DNA from: an uncultured Alphaproteobacteria bacterium
Lineage (GTDB): Bacteria; Pseudomonadota; Alphaproteobacteria; Rhodobacterales; Rhodobacteraceae
Direction: 5' to 3'
Length of the DNA stretch: 64,000 nucleotides
Assembly (NCBI GenBank): GCA_913031285.1
Contig: CAJWEI010000008.1
Coordinates: 1-64,000 of the forward strand
Each line of letters starts with the position of its first letter. The first letter of the stretch is position 1. Under the pieces are notes generated by a model. It saw only the letters and a list, made by a program, of their open reading frames with translations. It had not been told where the DNA came from and searched no databases. Of this stretch, positions 9,070-17,396 are shown in pieces. Position numbers and translations under genes: made by a program.

Positions 9070-10515
9070 ATGGTCTCACGAGTTATTCCAGTTGATCCAT
9101 TTGACCTTGTCATTTTTGGTGGCACTGGTGATCTTGCCAAGCGCAAAATTTTACCGGGACTTTTTCGCCGATTTGTTGCGGGGCAGATGCCCTCTGAAGC
9201 TTTAATTAAGGGTGCTGCGCGAGCGGAAATGGACGATATGGGATATAGGGGTCTGGTACAGACCGCGATCTTGGAATTTGGTAGTGGTATTGTGGATGAA
9301 AAAATGCTGTCTAAATTTCTTGAGAAAGTGAGCTATCTACGCATTGATGCCACTGGTGAAATAGGGTGGTTAGAGCTTGCCAGAAGTATGCGTGAAGGGC
9401 CGGTGCGCGCGTTTTATTTTTCCGTTTCGCCGTCACTTTTTGGAGCGTTGGCAGAGCGTCTGAAAAAAAACAAAATTGCTTTGTCCGATAGTCGAGTCGT
9501 GGTCGAAAAACCCTTTGGTCGGGATTTGGAAAGTGCCAAGATTTTGAATGCAACTTTAGCCGCGCATTTTTCTGAAGATCAGATTTATCGGATTGATCAT
9601 TATTTGGGCAAAGAAACTGTACAGAATTTGATGGCCATCAGATTTGGTAACTTGCTTTTTGAACCGCTTTGGAATTCGCAATACATTGACCATATCCAGA
9701 TTACGGTGGCAGAAAAGGTCGATGTTAAGGGCCGTGGTGAATATTATGATAAATCTGGTGCAATGCGGGATATGGTTCAAAACCATTTGATGCAGTTATT
9801 GTGTCTGATTGCAATGGAGCCGCCGGCCCAATTTATTCCTGATGCTGTTCGTGACGAAAAACTGAAAGTTATTCGTGCTTTGGATAAGGTTCTACCGCAT
9901 CACATTGTGCGAGGCCAATACGAGGCCTCCTCAGACAGCCGAGGGTATCGAGAACATGCCAATGACGCTAAATCTAAAACGGAAAGCTATGTTGCGATCA
10001 AGGCCCATGTAAGAAATTGGAGGTGGGCTGGGGTGCCATTTTATTTGCGGACGGGAAAAAGACTACGGGCGCGTTGTTCTGAGATCGCAGTAATGTTCAA
10101 ACAGCTGCCACATTCAATTTTTGGCAGCGAGGCAGGCTCGCATCGAAACGCTCTGGTCATCAGATTGCAACCAAACGAGGGGATAACGATGGACATGACC
10201 ATCAAAGAGCCTGGGCCAGGCGGTATGCGATTAATTACGGTGCCGTTGGATATGACTTTCTCAGAGGCGCTTGGACCGGCAGTGGAAGAAGTGCCAGATG
10301 CTTATGAACGTCTTATCATGGATGTTATTCGTGGTAATCCGACGTTGTTTATGCGTGGTGACGAGGTCGAGGCCGCATGGGAGTGGACCGATCCTATTAT
10401 CGAAGGATGGAGGGAGCGAAACGACGTTCCGAAGCCCTATGATTCAGGAAGTTCTGGACCCGATGATGCATTGATGCTCTTACATCGTGAAAACCGCAAA
10501 TGGAGACCCTTATAA
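9070..10515 (+). CDS. zwf: glucose-6-phosphate 1-dehydrogenase
   Basis: Oxidises glucose 6-phosphate to 6-phosphogluconolactone, making NAD(P)H; entry to the Entner-Doudoroff and oxidative pentose phosphate routes. The N-terminal Rossmann fingerprint GGTGDLAKRK (residues about 14-23) and the substrate-binding/catalytic RIDHYLGKE (about 172) are present, and 481 residues is normal. AGAGGATAA precedes the ATG at 9070. The stop overlaps the pgl start (TAATG), so zwf-pgl-pgi is almost certainly one operon, probably controlled by the palindrome at 8990. The edd and eda genes are not in this window. Confidence 0.96.
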   Translation: MVSRVIPVDPFDLVIFGGTGDLAKRKILPGLFRRFVAGQMPSEALIKGAARAEMDDMGYRGLVQTAILEFGSGIVDEKMLSKFLEKVSYLRIDATGEIGWLELARSMREGPVRAFYFSVSPSLFGALAERLKKNKIALSDSRVVVEKPFGRDLESAKILNATLAAHFSEDQIYRIDHYLGKETVQNLMAIRFGNLLFEPLWNSQYIDHIQITVAEKVDVKGRGEYYDKSGAMRDMVQNHLMQLLCLIAMEPPAQFIPDAVRDEKLKVIRALDKVLPHHIVRGQYEASSDSRGYREHANDAKSKTESYVAIKAHVRNWRWAGVPFYLRTGKRLRARCSEIAVMFKQLPHSIFGSEAGSHRNALVIRLQPNEGITMDMTIKEPGPGGMRLITVPLDMTFSEALGPAVEEVPDAYERLIMDVIRGNPTLFMRGDEVEAAWEWTDPIIEGWRERNDVPKPYDSGSSGPDDALMLLHRENRKWRPL

Positions 10516-11186
10516 TGGAGTTTGTTGAATACACTGATCGTGATTTATTAACGATGAGTTTGGCAAATTATTTGACTGAAGATTTGAGAAACGCTTTGAA
10601 CAATAAAGAGCGCGTGAGCTTTGTGGTGCCTGGTGGCAATACGCCGGGACCCGTGTTTGATCAGCTGTGCGCCGCTGACATTGATTGGGATCGCGTCGAC
10701 CTTATGTTGAGCGATGAAAGGTGGGTGCCCAATACGAGCGATCGGTCAAACACCCGGTTACTTGAACAACGTATGTTGGTGGATCGTGCGGCAAAAGCAC
10801 ATCTTGTGCCATCGTATTTGCCCTATAAAACTCCAGAAGAGGCCATGGACACGCTGACGGAAGAGCTTAGTTATCTTTTTCCAATATCTGTTCTTTTGTT
10901 GGGCATGGGTTCTGATATGCATACTGCCTCGTTGTTTCCTGAGGCTGATAAACTTGATTTAGCCCTCAGTGATAGTGCGCCGCCTTTGGTGGCAATGCGT
11001 GCACCTGGTGCACGTGAGCCGCGGATAACTTTATCGGCGCGGTTCTTGAATGGAGCAATTAAAAAACATCTAATCATCTTTGGCATTGAAAAAAAAGTGG
11101 CTTTTAAAAAAGCCCAAACACTATCTTCAAAAGAGGCCCCTATCGCAGCGGTTTTGGACGGATTAAACGTACATTGGGCGGCGTAA
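10515..11186 (+). CDS. pgl: 6-phosphogluconolactonase
   Basis: Hydrolyses 6-phosphogluconolactone to 6-phosphogluconate. The 223-residue protein has the NagB/SOL-type motifs VVPGGNTPGPVFDQL near residue 38, LSDERWVP near 65 and LLGMGSDMHTASLFPEA near 130. The frame is open from 10500, but the ATG at 10515 overlaps the last base of the zwf stop, the usual translational-coupling arrangement, and gives a typical N-terminus. pgi follows after 36 bases. Confidence 0.94.
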   Translation: MEFVEYTDRDLLTMSLANYLTEDLRNALNNKERVSFVVPGGNTPGPVFDQLCAADIDWDRVDLMLSDERWVPNTSDRSNTRLLEQRMLVDRAAKAHLVPSYLPYKTPEEAMDTLTEELSYLFPISVLLLGMGSDMHTASLFPEADKLDLALSDSAPPLVAMRAPGAREPRITLSARFLNGAIKKHLIIFGIEKKVAFKKAQTLSSKEAPIAAVLDGLNVHWAA

Positions 11187-11222
11187 TAATTAGAAGTTTA
11201 TTGGACATGGACACATTATAAA

Positions 11223-12821
11223 ATGTTTGAGGCATTAAAATCGCAATTTAAAAAGATTGATGGTCGGAAGATTACCTCGCTTTTTGAAAATGAAAATAGG
11301 GCGACGGAATTTTCAATAACAAGTTGTGAAATTCTGTTTGACTATACAAAAACAAACATTGACAGCGCAACTCAATTTGCCTTGTTAGATCTGCTTGATG
11401 CCAGTAACTTCTCTGAAAAGCGCGCCGATATGTTTTCGGGAGCCAAGATAAATCGGACTGAGGACCGAGCTGTTCTACACACTGCTTTGCGCAATTTGGA
11501 TGGCCGTCCAATCCAAGTGGATGGCCTAGACATTATGCCTGAAGTTCTTGCAACTCTTGGGGCAATGCGGACTTTTGCTGACGCAGTACGTAGTGGTGCA
11601 TATACGGGACAGGGCGGTGCAATCACAGACGTCGTGAATATTGGTATTGGCGGCTCTGATTTAGGGCCGGCGATGGCGACCTGTGCCTTGTCACCGTATC
11701 ACGATGGACCGGCCTGCCACTTTGTGTCCAATATTGATGGGGCGCACATAAGCGATACGCTGCGTACTCTTAATCCCGAAACAACACTGGTGATTGTCGC
11801 CTCCAAAACGTTTACGACGGTTGAAACAATGACAAACGCTAAAACCGCTTTTGACTGGATGGCAAAAACAGTCCATGAACCTGCAGCGCAATTTGCTGCA
11901 CTGTCCACTGCTGCAGACAAAACTGCCGCCTTTGGTATTTCGTCTGAGCGGGTTTTTGGCTTTGCCGAGTGGGTTGGAGGGCGTTTTTCACTTTGGGGGC
12001 CAATTGGAGTGAGTTTGATGATTGCCATCGGGCCGGACAGTTTTATGGCTTTTTTGAGTGGTGCCCAGACGATGGATCAGCATTTCTTAACGGCTGATCC
12101 GCAGGATAATATGCCGGTCATGATGGCTCTTGTCGGTATTTGGCACAATCAAGTCTGCGGTTACAACACGCGCGCTGTTTTGCCATATGATCAACGTTTG
12201 TCTCGACTTCCTGCTTATCTTCAGCAACTTGAAATGGAGAGCAATGGCAAACGCGTCACCATGGACGGGGAAGATGTCAGCTATGGCTCTAGCCCGGTTG
12301 TCTGGGGAGAACCAGGTACGAATGGACAGCACGCGTTTTACCAGCTGATCCATCAGGGAACTCAAATTGTGCCCTGTGAGTTTTTGGTTGCAGCCAAAGG
12401 TCATGAGCCTGACTTGACGCATCATCATACATTGCTTCTGGCAAATTGCTTAGCTCAGTCTAAGGCTTTGATGCTTGGTCGTTCACTATCTGTCGGGCGC
12501 GGGATTGTCGCTGCCACAGGAATATCTGGTCCCAACTTGGACAAGCAGGCCAATCACCGTGTCTTTGAAGGCAACAGGCCATCAACGACCTTAATTTATC
12601 CAAAACTCACGCCTCAGATGTTGGGTAAAATGATTGCACTTTATGAACATCGGGTGTTTGTAGAGGGCGTTGTTTTGAACATTAACAGCTTCGATCAATG
12701 GGGGGTTGAATTGGGAAAAGAACTCGCCAATGCGCTTGAGCCTGTCTTAAGATCTGGTAAATCTTCCCAAGATCAAGATCCTTCAACACATAACCTTATC
12801 AAGTTTATCCGCGCTCAGTAG
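11223..12821 (+). CDS. pgi: glucose-6-phosphate isomerase
   Basis: Interconverts glucose 6-phosphate and fructose 6-phosphate. The 532-residue product carries the PGI signatures IGIGGSDLGPAM (about 141), the sugar-phosphate stretch VASKTFTTVETMTNA (about 193) and a C-terminal signature region ending VELGKELAN (about 500). Third gene of the zwf operon; with zwf upstream it lets fructose 6-phosphate be recycled through the oxidative route. The ribosome site before the ATG is weak (GGACA about 15 bases upstream), so translation may depend partly on coupling. It converges with the M48 protease gene with only 30 bases between stops. Confidence 0.96.
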   Translation: MFEALKSQFKKIDGRKITSLFENENRATEFSITSCEILFDYTKTNIDSATQFALLDLLDASNFSEKRADMFSGAKINRTEDRAVLHTALRNLDGRPIQVDGLDIMPEVLATLGAMRTFADAVRSGAYTGQGGAITDVVNIGIGGSDLGPAMATCALSPYHDGPACHFVSNIDGAHISDTLRTLNPETTLVIVASKTFTTVETMTNAKTAFDWMAKTVHEPAAQFAALSTAADKTAAFGISSERVFGFAEWVGGRFSLWGPIGVSLMIAIGPDSFMAFLSGAQTMDQHFLTADPQDNMPVMMALVGIWHNQVCGYNTRAVLPYDQRLSRLPAYLQQLEMESNGKRVTMDGEDVSYGSSPVVWGEPGTNGQHAFYQLIHQGTQIVPCEFLVAAKGHEPDLTHHHTLLLANCLAQSKALMLGRSLSVGRGIVAATGISGPNLDKQANHRVFEGNRPSTTLIYPKLTPQMLGKMIALYEHRVFVEGVVLNINSFDQWGVELGKELANALEPVLRSGKSSQDQDPSTHNLIKFIRAQ

Positions 12822-12851
12822 CTGTTAAGGTACAAAACGTAGTTGGAAGGG

Positions 12852-13535
12852 CTAATTGCCTTGCCACTTGTGTTCGCGTTTTTGGATGGTTTTAATCCGA
12901 TCCTCTGTTGCAGGATGGCTTAGTAGCCATGCCGGCATACTTCCCGTCTGACCCGTCAGAGCCTCAAGCTTTTCAAATAATGTGATCTGTGGTTTGGTGC
13001 CGATACCGCTTTTAACTAGGAGCGCAGAGGCATATTCGTCGGCTTCATATTCATCTGAGCGTGATAGTTTAGCCATAAGGAGATTTGCAAATATATTGGC
13101 CACCCAGTTTCCTATACCCGGCAGAAAACGACCCAAAATCATCCCAATCGCTGCACGGATTGCATTTTGGCTGGAAAAATCAATCATCCTGCGGCGAGAG
13201 TGCCCCAAAGCGATATGGCCCAATTCATGGGCTATGACGGCGGCGATCTCTTCTGCGCAAACGTCGCCAGACTTATATTTGTTATAAAAGCCCCTCGTGA
13301 TAAAAATTCGACCATCAGGCGAGGCAAGCCCGTTCACGGGATCAACTTCGTACAAATGGACTTTGACCCGATCAACACCTAGCGCTTTGGCCATATTGTT
13401 TAAAACTGGCTGCAGACTGGGGTCCAACAATTCTGCGGATTGCGCATCAAGAGCCTTGCGCAAACGCATGGTTGAGAACCAGTACATACCAAGACCGTAC
13501 AACAGAGCCAGTAAGATTGGAGAAAAACGTATCAT
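12852..13535 (-). CDS. M48-family membrane-associated metalloprotease
   Basis: A 227-residue zinc endopeptidase. Residues about 4-22 form one hydrophobic segment (membrane anchor or uncleaved signal), followed by the catalytic motif HELGHIALGH (HExxH, about residue 105) and, about 60 residues on, DEYEADEYA, which supplies the glutamate zinc ligand. This matches short M48 (HtpX/Oma1-like) proteases, probably acting on the periplasmic side. It lies 44 bases after the VWA gene on the same strand and may be the last member of that unit. The ribosome site is poor. The substrate is unknown. Confidence 0.87.
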   Translation of the reverse strand: MIRFSPILLALLYGLGMYWFSTMRLRKALDAQSAELLDPSLQPVLNNMAKALGVDRVKVHLYEVDPVNGLASPDGRIFITRGFYNKYKSGDVCAEEIAAVIAHELGHIALGHSRRRMIDFSSQNAIRAAIGMILGRFLPGIGNWVANIFANLLMAKLSRSDEYEADEYASALLVKSGIGTKPQITLFEKLEALTGQTGSMPAWLLSHPATEDRIKTIQKREHKWQGN

Positions 13536-13579
13536 GTCTTGGATATGGGGTTTGGATTGCGTAAAGGCAAGTCTGGACT

Positions 13580-14764
13580 CTAACGCAAAAGTTCTTTCAT
13601 ACCCCGTTCAAGGCCCGAAAGCGTCATCGGCACCATTCGCTGATCAAAGATTTTGCGGATCATATCTATTGATTGTGTATATGTCCAATGGCGTTCAGGA
13701 ATAGGGTTAATCCATAAATGAGAGGGCCACTGCTCCTTGATGCGTTCAAGCCATACTTGCCCAGACTCTTGGTTCCAATGTTCGTTGGCCCCGCCTGAAT
13801 AGGCTATTTCATAGGGTGACATGCTAGCATCGCCAACAAAAATACATTTGTAATCAGACCCGTAAGTTCGCAGGATTTCGTGAGTAGGTGTTTGATCATC
13901 CCAGCGACGGGCATTGTCACGCCATACACCTTCGTATATGCAGTTGTGAAAATAAAAATACTCAAGATGTTTGAATTCACTGCGGGCCGCGGAAAATAAT
14001 TCTTGAACAATTTTCACATAAGGGTCCATCGAACCACCTACGTCAAGAAAAATTAGGACTTTGACAGCGTTGCGACGTTCCGGACGTGTTTTTACATCGA
14101 GGTAGCCATTTTCAGCTGTTGAGCGGATTGTACCCGATATATCAAGTTCGTCATCCGCTCCATCACGGGCCCACCTGCGCAGGCGTTTGAGCGCTACTTT
14201 TATGTTGCGTGTGCCAAGTTCGACTTGATCATCAAGGTTTTTAAATTCGCGTTTGTCCCAGACTTTGACTGCACGTTGATGCCTGCTTCTATCCTGGCCG
14301 ATACGTACGCCTTCAGGATTATAGCCATATGCGCCAAACGGAGAGGTTCCTGCCGTGCCAATCCATTTGCTGCCGCCTTGGTGACGTTTTTCCTGCTCTT
14401 TGACACGCTCTTTGAGAGTTTCCATCAGTTTGTCAAAACCACCCAGTGCCTCAATCTCAGCCTTCTCTTCATCGCTAAGGTGCTTTTCTGCCATTCTATT
14501 CAGCCATTCGGCTGGAATATCGACGGCATTCAAAACCTGTTCGTTAGAAATTTCTTCAATGCCTTTAAAGGTTGCAGCAAATGCGCGGTCAAATTTATCG
14601 AGATTTCGTTCGTCTTTGACCATTGTGGTACGGGCCAAAAAATAGAAAGCTTCTACGTCATAAGTGGTAAGACCAACCTTCATACCCTCTAAAAAGCCCA
14701 AGAATTCGCGCAATGAAACTGGAATTCCAACATATCTTAGATTGTCAAAGAAAGGCAGAAACAT
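13580..14764 (-). CDS. CoxE-like VWA-domain protein
   Basis: A 394-residue cytoplasmic protein of the von Willebrand A/CoxE type. The C-terminal half (from about residue 235) holds the MIDAS-like loop VLIFLDVGGSMDPYVK, in which the usual DxSxS reads DxGxS. Such proteins typically pair with MoxR AAA+ ATPases, and a MoxR gene lies upstream on the same strand (15900-16739). The middle is rich in basic residues (about 130-200). Its ATG is 3 bases after the stop of the 54-residue membrane protein, so the two are likely co-translated. The target of the pair is not deducible here. Confidence 0.88.
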   Translation of the reverse strand: MFLPFFDNLRYVGIPVSLREFLGFLEGMKVGLTTYDVEAFYFLARTTMVKDERNLDKFDRAFAATFKGIEEISNEQVLNAVDIPAEWLNRMAEKHLSDEEKAEIEALGGFDKLMETLKERVKEQEKRHQGGSKWIGTAGTSPFGAYGYNPEGVRIGQDRSRHQRAVKVWDKREFKNLDDQVELGTRNIKVALKRLRRWARDGADDELDISGTIRSTAENGYLDVKTRPERRNAVKVLIFLDVGGSMDPYVKIVQELFSAARSEFKHLEYFYFHNCIYEGVWRDNARRWDDQTPTHEILRTYGSDYKCIFVGDASMSPYEIAYSGGANEHWNQESGQVWLERIKEQWPSHLWINPIPERHWTYTQSIDMIRKIFDQRMVPMTLSGLERGMKELLR

Positions 14765-14767
14765 GGA

Positions 14768-14932
14768 TCAGATGACCGTCCTATCAGCGATAATTGTGAG
14801 CACTAACCCTATCAGAGCAAACAAAATGCCATAAGCGGCAGAATACTGAGCTATGTCGGCCGCCCTTCCATTTTTCTTTTTTGCGGCCCGTGCTCCGATC
14901 AGGGCGCCAATAAAACCGCATATTAAATACAT
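14768..14932 (-). CDS. 54-residue membrane protein, coupled to the VWA gene
   Basis: Small gene read directly from the sequence. The product has a hydrophobic segment (about 1-17, rich in Gly, Ala and Ile), a short basic loop (RAAKKKNGR), and a second hydrophobic segment (about 28-48), ending DRTVI. The start ATG at 14932 is preceded by GAGCGGAAC and the stop is 3 bases before the VWA start, both favouring a real, translationally coupled gene. I recall similar short proteins in Rhodobacteraceae, often carrying a dubious 'apolipoprotein acyltransferase' label; the size rules that function out. Probably two membrane helices; function unknown. Confidence 0.75.
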   Translation of the reverse strand: MYLICGFIGALIGARAAKKKNGRAADIAQYSAAYGILFALIGLVLTIIADRTVI

Positions 14933-14940
14933 GTTCCGCT

Positions 14941-15899
14941 CTTTTTTACTAGTCTGTCAAATTTAGGTTGCTGATCTTACGCAATTATCAACTAATCCCA
15001 TTATCTGATGCCAATCCGTAACCTGCAAACGCTGTCATGTCCAGACGGACCTTATGACATTCCGATGCTTGCCCATTTATATTAAGTCCTTTTGCCAATA
15101 GAAAAATAAATGCGACAAACCGGGATGCATTTTTTATTCAAAAGCGGCCTGAATATAAGCCGCAAGTACGATTAAATTACTCCCACCGTCATTTTTTTAA
15201 TTTGATTACCGGCCAATTACACTTCAAAAAAGGCACTTTGAAGGGTACTGCGGACTGAGTGGATAAAAATCGTCGCTGCTTTTTAAAACATTTTATTTGC
15301 CATATGTAGAACAGTTATGGGATCATCTGTGTCAGATTATTCTGGTTGATCTTTAAGTAGCGATCAATGCGGGCAGCTTCCGGACTATTTCAACGTATTT
15401 TCCGCAAGCGGTTTTTTCTAAATTTGCATATTTGAGTCTGATATTTTTAGAATTCAGTAGTTACGCGAATAGCCTTTTGATTTCATGTAGTGTGGCGCAA
15501 TTACACCGTAAGTGCATTGAGTTTTGAAAGTTTGTTGAGGGAAATAGGTTCAATCTGCCAGTTTTTTGTAATATTTTGTGTTTCTTGTCATTAACTCTCT
15601 GGGAGAGGAGGGCATTCATCGACCAAGTCCTAAGCAAGATTGCAATTTGTATCTGTGGAGAATTTCAATCATTATCAAAGTCAAATGGTCATTTGCAAGA
15701 CAAATTGACGATATAATTAAATGCTTTCCCCAGAGCTTTGTTTAACCTTATTCGAAATTTACTCACTCTAATTCTTCATTCTAATGCAAAAAGTCATGTG
15801 ATCTTTTACACCTAATTATACGAGGGACGTGGCAAAATCATCAACTATGCGAAAAGTACAGTGAGGTATTTCCCACTATACGTTCATTTTTTCTGCGTT
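14941..15899. other. unexplained gap within the moxR-VWA run
   Basis: About 960 bases without a supportable gene. Reading both strands gives only frames broken by stops and no recognisable domain. One small inverted repeat (GCGGC...GCCGC, 15144-15163) could be a terminator on the minus strand (followed there by TTTT). The stretch is AT-richer than its surroundings, and could hold a decayed gene, a promoter for the small-protein/VWA pair, or a small RNA. Confidence 0.4.
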
Positions 15900-16739
15900 T
15901 TAACGGTTCCCTCGGGCCATAAAGGCGATACGTTCAAACAAATGAACGTCTTGTTCATTTTTAAGCAATGCACCATGGAGCCTCGGCAGTGCATTTGGGC
16001 CATCGCGTCTAATGTCTTCTGGCGTTAAATCCTCTGCCAGTAATAATTTTAGCCAGTCTAGAACTTCTGACGTGGATGGTTTTTTCTTAATACCAGGTTG
16101 CGCACGCAGCTCGAAAAACTGTGTTAACGCGCTTGTTAGAAGTGATTCTTTGATGTCGGCATGATGTACTTTCACAATCATTTTTAGCGTATCTGTGTCG
16201 GGAAAGCGTATATAATGGAAAAAGCAACGACGCAGAAATGCATCGGGAAGTTCTTTTTCATTATTGGATGTGATGATTACAATAGGGCGTTGTCGGGCAA
16301 AAATTGTCTCGCCGGTTTCGTAGACGTAAAACTCCATCTTATCCAATTCTTGCAACAGATCATTGGGGAACTCGATATCGGCTTTATCAATTTCGTCAAT
16401 TAATAGGACAACTTTTTTGTCTGAGTTAAAGGCCTGCCATAGCTTACCTTTACGAATATAGTTTTTTACGTCGTGTACACGCTCTTCCCCAAGCTGGCTA
16501 TCGCGCAGACGGCTCACGGCGTCATACTCATAAAGCCCTTGCTGTGCTTTAGTTGTGGACTTTATGTTCCACTCAATCATTTCGAGGCCGAGACCCTTTG
16601 CCACTTGTTTAGCAAGTTCGGTTTTTCCAGTGCCGGGTTCGCCTTTTATCAGCAATGGGCGCTCAAGCGTTACCGCGGCATTTACCGCAACTTTGAGATC
16701 TTCCGTTGCGACATAATCTTTAGTACCGCTAAATTTCAT
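15900..16739 (-). CDS. MoxR-family AAA+ ATPase
   Basis: A 279-residue AAA+ ATPase. Walker A is GEPGTGKTELA (about 33-43), Walker B is VVLLIDEIDKAD (about 110-121), and TSNNEKELPDAFLRRC contains sensor 1 and the arginine-finger region. MoxR ATPases act as chaperone-like factors with a VWA partner; here the CoxE-like VWA gene lies on the same strand, separated by about 1 kb and a small membrane-protein gene. AGGAAATG lies upstream of the ATG. Divergent from dksA. Confidence 0.9.
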   Translation of the reverse strand: MKFSGTKDYVATEDLKVAVNAAVTLERPLLIKGEPGTGKTELAKQVAKGLGLEMIEWNIKSTTKAQQGLYEYDAVSRLRDSQLGEERVHDVKNYIRKGKLWQAFNSDKKVVLLIDEIDKADIEFPNDLLQELDKMEFYVYETGETIFARQRPIVIITSNNEKELPDAFLRRCFFHYIRFPDTDTLKMIVKVHHADIKESLLTSALTQFFELRAQPGIKKKPSTSEVLDWLKLLLAEDLTPEDIRRDGPNALPRLHGALLKNEQDVHLFERIAFMARGNR

Positions 16740-16924
16740 GGATGTATCATTTCCTATTTAATTCTATTTCTGTCAAGAGATACTAGCGTGTTAATAAAAT
16801 TGCTGCAATCTGTTGCTATTGCCTAGTGACAATGACGTTGTGTTGCGATAACTGCAGTCCTCAATAGGGATTGAATGTGGATGGACTGAGCATGTCAGAT
16901 TCTGACCTGCAAGAAGGAGCAAAA

Positions 16925-17347
16925 ATGAAGCAAGAAAAGTTTCTGCCAAAAAACTACGCTCCTGCCGACGACGAGCCTTTTATGAACGATCGTCAGGTTG
17001 AGTACTTTAAGCGTAAGCTACTGGGTTGGAAGGCTGACCTGTTATCGGAAACAAAAGATACGATTGAAGGTTTGCAAGATGGGACGAGGAACATTCCTGA
17101 TGTTGCGGATAGAGCGAGCGAAGAGACTGATCGTGCACTGGAATTGCGGACAAGAGATCGTCAAAGAAAACTGGTTTCAAAAATTGATTCTGCATTGCGA
17201 AGGATAGCCGAGGGGGAGTACGGGTATTGTGAAGTGACCGGAGACCCAATCTCACTTAAGCGCTTGGATGCGCGTCCAATCGCAACTATGAGCCTTGAAG
17301 CTCAGGAGCGGCATGAGAGGCGTGAGAGAGTTCATCGCGAAGATTGA
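16925..17347 (+). CDS. dksA: DksA-type RNA polymerase-binding regulator with single-cysteine zinc-finger region
   Basis: Binds the RNA polymerase secondary channel and, with ppGpp, adjusts stable RNA and amino acid gene transcription. The coiled-coil tip motif DxxDxA is intact (D59, D62, A64). The C-terminal finger has only one cysteine (C102 in YCEVTGDP) where classical DksA has four, so it probably does not hold zinc in the usual way; I recall the same single-Cys form in Rhodobacter sphaeroides, where it is active. The frame opens at 16871, but the ATG at 16925 follows AAGGAG by 6 bases and gives a standard 140-residue protein. Confidence 0.92.
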   Translation: MKQEKFLPKNYAPADDEPFMNDRQVEYFKRKLLGWKADLLSETKDTIEGLQDGTRNIPDVADRASEETDRALELRTRDRQRKLVSKIDSALRRIAEGEYGYCEVTGDPISLKRLDARPIATMSLEAQERHERRERVHRED

Positions 17348-17396
17348 CAGGATGAAACCTGTTAAAAGCCTCAATTTCATATAGCGTTGGGCTAAG

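Noticed and set aside
14225-14692. 155-codon plus-strand frame
   Set aside because: Lies wholly antisense to the VWA gene, whose own frame is clearly coding.
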